Assembly: GCA_030694525.1 (NCBI GenBank)
Contig: JAUXYG010000153.1
Span: 1-37,699, forward strand
DNA: 37,699 nucleotides
Origin: Legionella sp.
GTDB taxonomy: Bacteria; Pseudomonadota; Gammaproteobacteria; Legionellales; Legionellaceae
Direction: 5' to 3'
Each line of letters opens with the position of its first letter. Position 1 is the stretch's first letter. The translations under genes were made by a program, and so were the position numbers. This document shows, piece after piece, positions 23,986 through 33,836 of this stretch. Below the pieces are notes generated by a model. That model was not told the DNA's origin and did not search any database. It worked only from the letters and a program-made list of their open reading frames with translations.

Positions 23986-25494
23986 TCAAAAATTAGCAAA
24001 CAATTCGTATCGATAACTGGAATCGTTATCAACTGCTGAAAAAACAGTTATTAATTTATAGTCATTATTATTCTTTAGAAGCTGTTTTAAACAAAAATCG
24101 CTTGGGGTATAAGTTATCTTATCGGGTTCAACTAAAGAAGTTAAAATCACTGCGGTTGGGTTTTTCTGTAGAATTTCATTACAAAATCGCTCATAGCGTT
24201 CCTGATGAGAATCATGAGCCATGGCTCCATTATTAAGGCAATATGAGTCTATTATATGTACTTTGCTATGATATGGAATCATTCCAGCGTCTGCCAATAC
24301 AACTTTATCACCACTTTGCAACGTTGTATTAAGCCATTGAATCACCTTACTGCGTAAATGCTCCCCTGCTATAGGGCCTTGGGCGAAGTACCGATACTCC
24401 GCGAGAGTAAATTTGGGAATAAATAAAACAATAATTAAAAAGGAGATACCAAACATAAAAAACGAATACATCTTGCCATGATGAGGGAGATAATTCCGAA
24501 TCAAAATACTTATGCCCTGCAAGGCCAAAGGTAATAGCAGGACAAATACGGGCAAAAAAAGACGATTATAAAAAGCAACTATCGGGTCAGAGTTCATTAG
24601 CATCAATAAATACACCAGAGAAGGCAGCCATAAGAAATAATGACGTTTGTCTTTAGCCTTAATTAATGCAGGTATTGAAAAGATGATCCAGGGCAATGTT
24701 AATTTCAGGTAAGCAGCATCGAGCTTGAACCACTCGTTAATAAATCCTTTACAATAGACAGCATTAGGAAATAAATATCCATAATAATGCCAACGCCATA
24801 AAAAATACGGCAAATAAAACATGGCTATGGGGGCTATATAACTTAGAGTTAAATACCCATAATCGCGAAGGTCTCTGCAAGGAGCATCCCAAAGGATTAA
24901 TAGAAGGAACAAAACCATTAAAGCAGGTGCCTCGGGCCTCGTAAAACCTGCAACGGAGATAAATATCCCTGCCATAAAAAAATAAAGGTGTTTCAATGAC
25001 CCCCGATGTTTTGGATAAAACAGATACCCTAATCCTCTGAATGCAAAATAGACACTTCCTGATATTAGCGCTTGATAAACAGAGGTTTCCAGACCACTGA
25101 TTGCCCAAATTATCTGACCTTTATAAAACAATAAAGTGATGCTGGGGATAAGGGCAATTCGTGCACCAAACCAAAAGCGCGAAATGAGATAGATAAAAAC
25201 ACAGGTAAAAAATAATCCAGCTAATCCTGCAAGTTTTAAAGTGACTACCGGATCCATTTTAAAAAATAAAGCCAGGACACCAAGAAGTACAAAACTAAAA
25301 TTGGAATATCCCTCTACCGGCAACTCATTAACATTCCATAATAAACCATCCCCTGCCACCCAATTTCTGGCATAACGAAGAGAAATGTACATGTCATCAA
25401 TGGTAAATGGCCAAATCGCCAGGATTTGAAAAATAAACAGGTAACTTAATAAAATCAGTAAAAATCCATCATACCATCGGATTTTTACCCTCAT
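23986..25494 (-). CDS. GT-C membrane glycosyltransferase, arabinosyltransferase (AftB)-like
   Basis: 502 aa from the ATG at 25494, which overlaps the upstream stop as ATGA; the frame is open to 25533. About 10 membrane spans. The first periplasmic loop carries the GT-C acidic pair in TIDDMYISLRYARNW (Asp33-Asp34), then GDGLLWN, VEGYSNFSF, the pattern of polyprenyl-phosphate-arabinose-dependent transferases such as mycobacterial AftB. The C-terminal ~120 residues form a soluble periplasmic domain. It is predicted to transfer a pentose from a lipid carrier to an exported glycan. Its neighbour is a UbiA-type prenyltransferase that could make that carrier. Confidence 0.8.
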   Translation of the reverse strand: MRVKIRWYDGFLLILLSYLFIFQILAIWPFTIDDMYISLRYARNWVAGDGLLWNVNELPVEGYSNFSFVLLGVLALFFKMDPVVTLKLAGLAGLFFTCVFIYLISRFWFGARIALIPSITLLFYKGQIIWAISGLETSVYQALISGSVYFAFRGLGYLFYPKHRGSLKHLYFFMAGIFISVAGFTRPEAPALMVLFLLLILWDAPCRDLRDYGYLTLSYIAPIAMFYLPYFLWRWHYYGYLFPNAVYCKGFINEWFKLDAAYLKLTLPWIIFSIPALIKAKDKRHYFLWLPSLVYLLMLMNSDPIVAFYNRLFLPVFVLLLPLALQGISILIRNYLPHHGKMYSFFMFGISFLIIVLFIPKFTLAEYRYFAQGPIAGEHLRSKVIQWLNTTLQSGDKVVLADAGMIPYHSKVHIIDSYCLNNGAMAHDSHQERYERFCNEILQKNPTAVILTSLVEPDKITYTPSDFCLKQLLKNNNDYKLITVFSAVDNDSSYRYELFANF

Positions 25495-26438
25495 TGATTT
25501 AATGCCAAAAATGTTAAAATTGCGAAACACCACAAATTTATTCGTGACAGTCGGTCACTTAAGAACACATTAACCGGGTCATCATTATTTACTTCCTGAG
25601 TAGAAAGCCAACTAAACCGCCATAATGCAATCGCAGCAAAGGGTAAAGTCAAGAGGAAATAGAAGGACTCATCTTTGGCATAAATAGTATAGAAAAGATA
25701 AGTAATATAAGTTGCAAGCCCTGTTCCTGCGATTAGTTTATCAAGAAATAATGGATTATATTTTTTCAATACGCGCCGAGTGGAGTTTTTTAAGCCAAGT
25801 TGCATTTCCAAACGTCTTTTATTTAACGCAATAAATAAACTTAGCAAGGTGGCTGCAGTAATGAGCCATATTGAACTATGTAAGCCTATCCCAACGGTTC
25901 CTGCTAACACCCGCAACAAAAATCCTGCCGCGATACATAAAACATCGAAAATAGGTACTAATTTAAAGTAATGATTGTAGGTAAAATTAATTAACAGATA
26001 TACAGTCAGAATAACCGCCAATTGTTTTGATATTAGCCAACCTAAAGTCAATCCGGTAAAAAGTAATAGCAACAACATAAAAATGGCTTCAGAGATGGGA
26101 ACAGATTGACTGGCAATAGGACGATACTGCTTGTAAGGATGAATACTGTCTTCAAATCGATCATGAATATCATTATAAATGTAAACAGCGCTTGAAATAA
26201 GACAAAATGACAAAGCGGCCAATAGGGCAGGAATGAAATAACCGATCTCAGGAGTATAAAAAAAACCAAGCATGACGAATACTGCTTTACTCCAGTGCGA
26301 CACACGGAGGAGTGAAAGATAACTTATTAATTTGTCCACACGATTAACCTTTGTTGTATTACTAAGCCTTGAGAAAATCCCATAGTATAAAAAACCATCA
26401 CACGGACACCCATCCCAAAAGAGACCAGAAACAGGCAT
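25491..26438 (-). CDS. UbiA-family prenyltransferase, decaprenyl-phosphate phosphoribosyltransferase-like
   Basis: Up to 315 aa with ~8-9 spans. The first Asp-rich motif NDIHDRFEDSIHPYKQYRPIAS (read as NDxxDxxxD, with the KxxRPI signature) and LRVSHWSKAVFV at the start match Rv3806c-like enzymes that join PRPP to polyprenyl phosphate, giving the precursor of decaprenyl-phospho-arabinose. Two starts are plausible: ATG 26438 with AAAGGG 6 nt upstream, or GTG 26339 with AAGG 8 nt upstream. The second gives 283 aa and a more family-like N-terminus. It is coupled by ATGA to the GT-C gene and is first in the operon. Confidence 0.8.
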   Translation of the reverse strand: MPVSGLFWDGCPCDGFLYYGIFSRLSNTTKVNRVDKLISYLSLLRVSHWSKAVFVMLGFFYTPEIGYFIPALLAALSFCLISSAVYIYNDIHDRFEDSIHPYKQYRPIASQSVPISEAIFMLLLLLFTGLTLGWLISKQLAVILTVYLLINFTYNHYFKLVPIFDVLCIAAGFLLRVLAGTVGIGLHSSIWLITAATLLSLFIALNKRRLEMQLGLKNSTRRVLKKYNPLFLDKLIAGTGLATYITYLFYTIYAKDESFYFLLTLPFAAIALWRFSWLSTQEVNNDDPVNVFLSDRLSRINLWCFAILTFLALNQ

Positions 26439-26676
26439 TTTATACCCTTTCTTAGTATCAAGATGGATTCATACCCGTGTTATTATCATACTTTGCTAAA
26501 AGTACCATAATTTCTAAAAAAAACATCATTTCATCAAACGAAACTATAAATAAAATAAAATCCGTCATAAGTTTGCAACAATATAGTAAAAAATAGTCAA
26601 TTAAGTTTGCATTTAATCAATGAGTTAGTAATATTAAAATTCAAATGGAACTTTAATCTCAGACAAGAGGTCAATT

Positions 26677-27894
26677 ATGCGCTATATACTGCCCGCCAAC
26701 GCCTTAAATAAACTTAATTCTCTACGTGAAGAATATCAAATCCAGAAAAAAGTTAATTTGACCGAAAAACCCTCCTTAATAGGTCTTCCCAAATTTTTTG
26801 GTGGCGTGGATGTCGAGAACAGAAATAAACAAACTTTATTCCTTAAGCAAATACACACCTTACTTGGTCTTCATTTATTAAAAGAAGCGGATATTAAAAC
26901 AATAGGACAACATGAGGGTTATATAACAGCAGCCAGATTTTACATCGCAGCCTGTCTCTATATCATGCCTCAATTAAGTAACTATTCAGTATTATTAAAA
27001 ATAATTAAAGAAGAGCTGGGTATAACTTCCACCAATTATCTTGATCAGGAAGACAAAGAAATATGCATTCTGGCAGCGACTCGACTCACATCAGCAAGTG
27101 CTACGCTAAAAGATGCCAATATTACTTTAAAAAATACCGATCTTCCGCCTATATCAGAGAAGGAATGGGCGGGTTTTACTGATTTTTTAAAAAATTTCAC
27201 CATCAACAAAGAAACTCAAAATCCTTACAGTAACTATCCCATTACCTCAATAACGCAACCACTATGCAAAGCAGGCTTCATGTATGTAGGTGGGGCTGTA
27301 GGACTTCTGATTGGCAATACAGTGAGTCGCTCAATGGCACCCCGGGAAAAGCTCACCGCGATGATCGGGACTGTCTGTCTTGTATTAGGAACCGCTGGTA
27401 CCACAGGGATAGCAATTATAGGCCCTGTAATTGCTGAGAACCTGATGACTTCATTTTGTAGCATCAGCCTTGCGCACATTATCGGTAAAAGTATGGGCAT
27501 TTTAGGTCAGGGCATTGGCTATGGAATAGGAATGCCATTAGATATTTCATATCGATTATTATGGCAAGCCTGCTCCACCATTGGGGAATATTACAATAGT
27601 AAAAATGAGAATCAATTTCTCTCAGGAACGCGTATTTATGATGGCTCGTATCTCCTTAAAGGAAACATTATCAAGTTAACTCCATTAAATGAAATTCAAC
27701 AAGAGTCAGGTTTGAAAATTGTAGAAGTTCAAGAGGATGGTTTATTAGCTAATATTAGTAAACCTGAAGCAGAACCATCCCTTCCGTTGGATCTAATTAA
27801 AGAACTAGAAAAAAATAAACAAAATAAATCAGCTGAGATAAACCCTGTTGTAGTGAGTGATGGGGAATATGAAGCGAGCAAGGCAATAATTTAA
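26677..27894 (+). CDS. Unknown 405-aa protein with central Gly-rich membrane segments
   Basis: No recognised family. Residues 1-200 are soluble and helical; ~205-300 contain two or three Gly/Ala-rich hydrophobic hairpins (YVGGAVGLLIGNTV, GTAGTTGIAIIGPVIAENL, GILGQGIGYGIGMPLDI); the C-terminal ~100 residues are soluble and end in a charged tail (KNKQNKSAE ... DGEYEASKAII). There is no signal peptide. If the host is a Legionella, this shape (soluble head, membrane hairpins, Glu/Ser-rich tail) fits a Dot/Icm effector that inserts in a host membrane, but this is inference only. It is a lone plus-strand gene between two minus-strand operons. A good Shine-Dalgarno is present (AGAGG ~8 nt before the ATG). 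Confidence 0.7.
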   Translation: MRYILPANALNKLNSLREEYQIQKKVNLTEKPSLIGLPKFFGGVDVENRNKQTLFLKQIHTLLGLHLLKEADIKTIGQHEGYITAARFYIAACLYIMPQLSNYSVLLKIIKEELGITSTNYLDQEDKEICILAATRLTSASATLKDANITLKNTDLPPISEKEWAGFTDFLKNFTINKETQNPYSNYPITSITQPLCKAGFMYVGGAVGLLIGNTVSRSMAPREKLTAMIGTVCLVLGTAGTTGIAIIGPVIAENLMTSFCSISLAHIIGKSMGILGQGIGYGIGMPLDISYRLLWQACSTIGEYYNSKNENQFLSGTRIYDGSYLLKGNIIKLTPLNEIQQESGLKIVEVQEDGLLANISKPEAEPSLPLDLIKELEKNKQNKSAEINPVVVSDGEYEASKAII

Positions 27895-27920
27895 CGCCCA
27901 CTTTATTAAACCATCTCAAC

Positions 27921-27978
27921 GTCATCAGAGCATAGCCAGGGATCCCTTACACGGTGAATCTGGCAAGCTCTGAATGAC
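27921..27978. repeat. Long imperfect palindrome, REP-like
   Basis: Outer arms GTCATCAGAGC (27921-27931) and GCTCTGAATGAC (27967-27978) pair with one bulge; inner arms GCCAG (27935-27939) and CTGGC (27960-27964) extend the stem; GGGATCCC lies in the loop side. It fills the convergent gap between the 405-aa gene and dnaE. No T tract. The GTCAT...GAGC...GGATCCC pattern resembles dispersed intergenic palindromes seen in many bacteria; it could also stop both transcripts. Confidence 0.5.
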
Positions 27979-27983
27979 CCATC

Positions 27984-30900
27984 TTAATAACGCATCGCAA
28001 CTTGTTCTTCGCCCAATATAGTGCTCAAAAGAGTCAAGAGCTCATCGCAGGGGGTAACGTGCCATTGTTGTGCAAGATTTAAACTAGCCTTGGCGTAATC
28101 ATTCATATACGCCATTTGGACTACGCATTTACCGGCATGCGTTTTTAAAGCCTGTTGTAATGAGGACAGGAGGGATTTACTCTCCGGATTTAAACGCAAC
28201 TCCAGACAACGCGCAAATCGGGTTCGTGCGTCAGAAACACTATATAATTGAAGTGCCGTCATTTTAACACCTCCATTATAATCATCATGGGCAACCTCTC
28301 CCTCGACGACCAGCATTTTTCCTGAGGCCAGGGGTTCAGTAAACTGATCAAATAGTTCCCCAAACACCACTACATCCATTCGACCCGTTGAATCGTCCAA
28401 ACCAATAATAACCAATTTTTTACCCCTCTTGGTTACTATCTTTCTGATTCCGGATATCTGCGCACAGATAATTGCTTTTTTATGCTGCGATGGATTTAAT
28501 TGACTGATTGGAACAATAAAATCCCCAAACTCACGCCGGTATTGATCCGCGGGATGGCCGGTCAGATAAAAACCCAAAACCTCACGTTCCCCTTCTAAGC
28601 GTTGGGCTTCTGACCAGGGCTTGCACGTTAAATATTCTTGTTCGTTTGCGTTATCCTCAAGTAATGAAAATAAATCAAACTGCCCACTATTTTGATTTTG
28701 ATGCTCTTTCTCCGCTACCTTAAGCGCTTTTTCCAAAGACGCGTTTAAGACCGCTCGCTCAATCTTCCAATCATCAAATCCACCACTTTTAATCAAGGCT
28801 TCCAACACCCGCCGATTTACTTTTCGTAGATCGAGACGCTGACAAAACTGAAACAGATCGGTATAAGAACCATTTTGAATTCGCTCCTGGGTAATACAGT
28901 CAATCGCCGACTCCCCCACTCCCTTTATAGCACCCAATCCATAGATAATGGTTTTCTCATCACTCACTGTAAAAGGATATAGTGAGGAATTTATTGAGGG
29001 GGGTAATACGTTCAGTTTCATATGGGCGCATTCATCAATAAAAGTGACCACTTTGTCGGTATTATCCATATCGGAAGACATAACTGCAGCCATAAAGGCT
29101 GCGGGGTAATGCGCTTTTAACCAGGCTGTTTGATATGCGACCAAAGCATAAGCCGCTGAATGGGACTTGTTAAATCCATAACCGGCAAATTTCTCCATCA
29201 AATCGAAAATGTGAGTTGCGACGCTTTCATCCACACCACGAGCTTTAGCACCTTCGGTAAAACTTTCCCGTTGCTTGGCCATCTCTTCAGGCTTTTTCTT
29301 TCCCATAGCCCTACGCAGCATATCTGCTGCTCCGAGGGTATAATTAGCCAGAACCTGAGCAATTTGCATTACTTGCTCTTGATATAAAATAACGCCATAG
29401 GTCGGTTTAAGAATTGGCTCCAGATCAGGATGAGGATAATCTACAATAGCACGCCCATGTTTTCGGTCGATGAAGTCATCAACCATCCCTGATTGCAAAG
29501 GACCAGGTCTAAATAAAGCAACCAATGCGATAATTTCTTCAAAACAATCAGGTTGCAATCGATTAATCAGCTCCTTCATCCCGCGAGACTCTAGCTGAAA
29601 AACCGCTGTTGTCTTACAGGCTTTAAGCAGATCAAATGTTGCGGTGTCGTCAGTAGGAATTTGGCTGATATCTATAGCCGCCAACCCTTGCTCTTTTCTT
29701 TGTTTGTTTACTGTTGCCAAAGCCCAATCAATAATGGTAAGAGTACGCAACCCTAAAAAGTCAAATTTAACCAACCCGGCTGATTCAACATCGTCTTTAT
29801 CAAATTGACTGACAATTTGGGTTGATCCTTCTTCACAATAGATTGCAGTGAAGTCAGTAAGGCGTGATGGAGCAATAACCACTCCGCCCGCATGTTTGCC
29901 TGCGTTACGGGTAATACCTTCAAGTTTTAAGGCTAAATCAATGAGCTCTTTAACCTCTTCCTCGTCTTCATACCTTTTTCGCAGCTCCGGTTCCTGCTCC
30001 ATCGCTTTACTCAGGGTAATTCCTATTTCAAAAGGAATTAACTTCGCCAGTTTATCTACAAATCCATAGGGATGACCAAAAACTCGTCCCACGTCACGGA
30101 CCACCGCTTTTGCAGCCATGGTTCCAAAAGTAATGATTTGCGACACACTTTGTCGGCCATATTTTTCAGCCACATAATCAATAACCCTATCGCGACCTTC
30201 CATGCAAAAATCAATATCAAAGTCAGGCATCGAAACCCGTTCCGGATTTAGAAATCGCTCAAACAGCAGTTCATATTCCAGAGGATCAAGATCAGTAATT
30301 TTAAGCGCATAAGCCACAAGAGACCCCGCACCGGAGCCTCTTCCGGGACCAACAGGAACTCCATTATTTTTTGCCCATTGAATAAAATCAGCAACAATAA
30401 GGAAGTATCCCGCAAAGCCCATATTATTAATAACTTCTAACTCTATCTTTAATCGGCTATCGTACTCTGGTCTTGCGGAAATTAACTCTTCCTGTGTTTT
30501 ATTTTTAAAAAGCTGAGTAAGACGCTCTTCCAGACCCTGTTCCGATAGTTGACATAAATACTGCTCAACTGTGGCACCTGCGGGTGTAGGAAAGTTAGGC
30601 AGATAATTATTTCCAAGATCCAGGGTAACACTGCAACGCTTGCTTATTTCCACCGTGTTCTTTATCGCACTAGGCAAATCAGCAAATAAAGCAACCATTT
30701 CATCAGCAGACCTTAAGTACTGCTGTGAACTATATTGGTGCACCCGCCTTGGATCTGCAAGGGTAAATCCCTCTCTGATACATACTCTTGCTTCATGTGC
30801 GTCAAAATCTGCTTTGTCCAGAAAGCGCACATCATTCGTTGCTACTAATGGTAGGTGCAATTCATCGGCTAATTGAATAAGTTGTTCATTGTATAATTGT

Positions 30901-31430
30901 TCATCGGCTCTGCCTGTGCGCTGGATTTCAAGGTAAAAGCGATTAGGAAATAATGTTTGCCAATGCAAGGCACGTTTTTTGGCTAAATTTAAATCATTAG
31001 CAATCAGTGCCTGACCTATATCCCCAAACTTTCCACCGGACAACGCAATGATTCCTTCTGCATAATCCGCAATCCATTGAAATTGAACACGAGGTTCTCC
31101 CTGATATTGACCTTCCTGATAGGCCTTTGAGACCAAACAGGTTAAATTTTTATATCCTTGCGAATTAAGACATAGCAGTACCAGGGATGAGGTTATATCC
31201 GGGTTTTCTGGGTCATGGCAAGGAAGATCACTTCCTATAATCGGTTTTATGCCGGCATCCGTTGCGGCTTTAAATACTTTAACCGCTGCAAATAAATTAC
31301 AAAAATCCGTCACCGCAACAGCACACATACCCCTTGCTGGTAAAGCTTTCATTAATGGCTTTACTCGAACCAACCCATCAACCAGGGAAAACTCAGTGTG
31401 AACGCGCAAATGAACAAATTGTTGTTGCAT
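27984..31430 (-). CDS. dnaE: DNA polymerase III alpha subunit
   Basis: The 1148-aa catalytic subunit of the replicative polymerase, full length. PHP domain at the N-terminus (FVHLRVHTEFSLVDG; some metal-ligand His are replaced, as in other gammaproteobacterial DnaE), then the C-family palm with GPGRGSGAGSLVAYAL (~361-376) and the catalytic aspartates PDFDIDF (Asp403, Asp405). Fingers contain FRPGPLQSGMVDDFI and YQEQVMQIA; a helix-hairpin-helix follows; the OB fold is at ~970-1060 (GEREVLGFYLTGHP lead-in). Single gene, essential. Confidence 0.98.
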   Translation of the reverse strand: MQQQFVHLRVHTEFSLVDGLVRVKPLMKALPARGMCAVAVTDFCNLFAAVKVFKAATDAGIKPIIGSDLPCHDPENPDITSSLVLLCLNSQGYKNLTCLVSKAYQEGQYQGEPRVQFQWIADYAEGIIALSGGKFGDIGQALIANDLNLAKKRALHWQTLFPNRFYLEIQRTGRADEQLYNEQLIQLADELHLPLVATNDVRFLDKADFDAHEARVCIREGFTLADPRRVHQYSSQQYLRSADEMVALFADLPSAIKNTVEISKRCSVTLDLGNNYLPNFPTPAGATVEQYLCQLSEQGLEERLTQLFKNKTQEELISARPEYDSRLKIELEVINNMGFAGYFLIVADFIQWAKNNGVPVGPGRGSGAGSLVAYALKITDLDPLEYELLFERFLNPERVSMPDFDIDFCMEGRDRVIDYVAEKYGRQSVSQIITFGTMAAKAVVRDVGRVFGHPYGFVDKLAKLIPFEIGITLSKAMEQEPELRKRYEDEEEVKELIDLALKLEGITRNAGKHAGGVVIAPSRLTDFTAIYCEEGSTQIVSQFDKDDVESAGLVKFDFLGLRTLTIIDWALATVNKQRKEQGLAAIDISQIPTDDTATFDLLKACKTTAVFQLESRGMKELINRLQPDCFEEIIALVALFRPGPLQSGMVDDFIDRKHGRAIVDYPHPDLEPILKPTYGVILYQEQVMQIAQVLANYTLGAADMLRRAMGKKKPEEMAKQRESFTEGAKARGVDESVATHIFDLMEKFAGYGFNKSHSAAYALVAYQTAWLKAHYPAAFMAAVMSSDMDNTDKVVTFIDECAHMKLNVLPPSINSSLYPFTVSDEKTIIYGLGAIKGVGESAIDCITQERIQNGSYTDLFQFCQRLDLRKVNRRVLEALIKSGGFDDWKIERAVLNASLEKALKVAEKEHQNQNSGQFDLFSLLEDNANEQEYLTCKPWSEAQRLEGEREVLGFYLTGHPADQYRREFGDFIVPISQLNPSQHKKAIICAQISGIRKIVTKRGKKLVIIGLDDSTGRMDVVVFGELFDQFTEPLASGKMLVVEGEVAHDDYNGGVKMTALQLYSVSDARTRFARCLELRLNPESKSLLSSLQQALKTHAGKCVVQMAYMNDYAKASLNLAQQWHVTPCDELLTLLSTILGEEQVAMRY

Positions 31431-31515
31431 AGATTTAAAACTCTTAACAATAATTAATGAACTTTACCTTAAAAACCGACCTTTGATCTACCAGAATTGC
31501 TATTTATCGAAAACA

Positions 31516-32862
31516 TTAAAGATGAGCCTGACGAGGATCAAATGCATCCCTTACCGCATCAGCAAATAAATTAATTGCCAAAACAAGGAGAAACATTAAC
31601 AAAAATGCAGCAAACATAGGCCACCATACTACAGGATCGCGTGCCAGTTCCAGCCGAGCCCCATTAATCATATTGCCCCAACTAATAGTCATTGGTGACA
31701 CACCGACGCCAACATAGGATAATACCGCTTCGGCCAAAACTAAAAAACTAAAATCCAGTACCAAAGTAATAATAACAATGTGCATCACATTAGGGAGCAG
31801 ATGCTTACGAATTATGGTAAACCAATTACTTCCCAAGGCGCGCGCTGCCATCACATAATCCACTTCCCGTAATTTTAACGTTTCGGCACGTAATAAGCGA
31901 CACAAGCTGGTCCAGCTCGTTACTCCTAATATGAAACACAACGCTAACAAACGGGCATCGGCACTTTTCGCCAAAGTGTTAAACTGTTCTGGATGACTGG
32001 CTATGTATGTTTGCAAGGACAGTACGGAGGCGGTAATCAGCAATACCCCGGGAATGGAACTTAGTGTGGTATAAATATATTGAATGATATCATCAACCAA
32101 ACCACCAAAATATCCAGCCGCAATGCCTAAAAATAAAGCCAAAGGCAGCATAAATAAAGTTGTTAAAAGGCCTATGATTAGACCGGTGCGAATACTTTTA
32201 ATGCTGAAATAGAATATGTCCTGACCTATTTTTCCTGTACCTAATAAATGAAAATAGCGTGACAACCAAAAGCTGGCAAGTATCGCAAAAATAAGCATCC
32301 CAATAGTTATAAAGGCACTAATCGCTGAGGAGCTTAACCCCATTATTGGCGTCATGTGGAGCAGCTTTTTAATAAAAAGAACTCCTCCCCAAATTACTAG
32401 TAGAATAATGAAACTATAAATCAACGAGCGTAGCAGGATAAATTGGATGAGCTCGGTTTTATCAGCCTCAGTCTGAATCGATGCAGGGGGAAAGTTTAAA
32501 CGGGGATAAATTTGTGTTGTTACTCCATCAATTAACTGGGTTTCTGTGACAAATAGATTCAAGGCTAAAGGAGCTGAATAGGTTTTTTCGTAAGTACTTC
32601 CCATAGGCGCCAGGATTTTATCTAATATAGAGTCGGCATTTTCCGATCCTGTATTGGCAGAGTTTATATGAATGGAGTCAAGAACACCTATGATCAAAAA
32701 TATCAATAATACGATTCCTGCACTAACGGCCAATGGTCGTTGAATAATCAATAAAAAGGAATGTCTGATGTGTTGCTTGCGCAGACTCATTAAAATCATA
32801 ATCAAACTTAAAGTCAAAAGTACCAGAAAACATATATCAGTCCATAAAAATTCAAAGGTCAT
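31516..32862 (-). CDS. Peptide ABC transporter permease, OppC/DppC type
   Basis: A 448-aa inner-membrane subunit of a peptide importer, longer than the usual ~300. An N-terminal ~175 residues with two extra spans and a periplasmic loop precede the standard domain. The EAA loop that contacts the ATPase is present: EVDYVMAARALGSNWFTIIRKHLLPN (counted in two halves, ~330-355). It ends DAFDPRQAHL, as in DppC. It overlaps the OppB-type gene by 4 bp. The ATPase genes that normally follow are absent: dnaE is next. Confidence 0.9.
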   Translation of the reverse strand: MTFEFLWTDICFLVLLTLSLIMILMSLRKQHIRHSFLLIIQRPLAVSAGIVLLIFLIIGVLDSIHINSANTGSENADSILDKILAPMGSTYEKTYSAPLALNLFVTETQLIDGVTTQIYPRLNFPPASIQTEADKTELIQFILLRSLIYSFIILLVIWGGVLFIKKLLHMTPIMGLSSSAISAFITIGMLIFAILASFWLSRYFHLLGTGKIGQDIFYFSIKSIRTGLIIGLLTTLFMLPLALFLGIAAGYFGGLVDDIIQYIYTTLSSIPGVLLITASVLSLQTYIASHPEQFNTLAKSADARLLALCFILGVTSWTSLCRLLRAETLKLREVDYVMAARALGSNWFTIIRKHLLPNVMHIVIITLVLDFSFLVLAEAVLSYVGVGVSPMTISWGNMINGARLELARDPVVWWPMFAAFLLMFLLVLAINLFADAVRDAFDPRQAHL

Positions 32863-33836
32863 GATAGCTTTACTCTTGGATCAACTAAAAGGTAGGAAAA
32901 ATCGGTAAGCACAAGTCCTGCAATGTAGAGAACAGAGCCAAGAAACACCATCGCTCTTACGATTGCAAAATCCTGTTGCGCTATTGCATCGATAATGTAA
33001 CTTCCCAATCCAGGCACCCCAAAAAATGACTCCAATACCAGGCTCCCCATAAATAGTGAGGGAATTATCACAACAATACCTGTTAATATAGGTAACATGG
33101 CATTTTTCAAAACATGCTTAAACAATACTTTTTGCTCAGATAAACCCTTAGCACGTGCTGTTTTCACATAATCTTTATTAATTTCTTCTAAAAATAAAGT
33201 CCGATACCAACGTGCGCCTGCCCCCAGTTGTCCAATAACGGCAACTACAACTGGTAGAACAATGAATTTCATAGCCTCGAGCCCACCATCGTAGCCGGAA
33301 ATGGGAACCAGACGTAATAATTTCCCAAACAGATATTGGCCACCAATAATATAAAACAAGGTCGAGATGGACATTAAAATGATGCAAATAATTACCCCGG
33401 ATAAATCAAGATACGTATTTCGAAAAAATGCCATAGCCATAGCAAAAACAATATTTATCAGAATACTCAAAAATAAAATAGGAAGCGCAATGGCAAGACT
33501 GGGCCACATTCGATAACTAATATCATTACTTATATCCCTTCCTGCATCAGAAACACCAAAGTCGAAAGTAAATAATAGTAAGGATTTTTGATAAAATAGA
33601 GTTTGTTTTATGGTATTTAAACCCGATTCTCCAGAGTTATAAAATAAAGGCAAATTATAACCATGCACTTCTTTCCAATCATCTATTGCCTGTTGTTCAA
33701 CATGCTTGTTACCCAAATGCATTCGCGCAATATCATCGGGACTATTCACCATAAAGAACAAAATAAAAGTAAGTAAATTAATTCCAAAAAGAATAGGAAT
33801 GGCATAGGCGATTCGTCTGATTAAATACCTAATCAT
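32859..33836 (-). CDS. Peptide ABC transporter permease, OppB/DppB type
   Basis: A 325-aa permease partner. Typical start IRYLIRRIAYAIPILFGINLLTF, with ~6 spans, EAA loop NKDYVKTARAKGLSEQKVLFKH and end LVDPRVKLS. Its start overlaps the binding-protein gene by 8 bp and its end overlaps the OppC-type gene by 4 bp (ATGA), so the three are translationally coupled. Confidence 0.92.
   Translation of the reverse strand: MIRYLIRRIAYAIPILFGINLLTFILFFMVNSPDDIARMHLGNKHVEQQAIDDWKEVHGYNLPLFYNSGESGLNTIKQTLFYQKSLLLFTFDFGVSDAGRDISNDISYRMWPSLAIALPILFLSILINIVFAMAMAFFRNTYLDLSGVIICIILMSISTLFYIIGGQYLFGKLLRLVPISGYDGGLEAMKFIVLPVVVAVIGQLGAGARWYRTLFLEEINKDYVKTARAKGLSEQKVLFKHVLKNAMLPILTGIVVIIPSLFMGSLVLESFFGVPGLGSYIIDAIAQQDFAIVRAMVFLGSVLYIAGLVLTDFSYLLVDPRVKLS

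Noticed and set aside
23925..24032. Longer N-terminus for the WbpM-like dehydratase
   Set aside because: It would overlap the GT-C gene and adds non-family residues; the family N-terminus begins near the ATG pair at 23924/23921.
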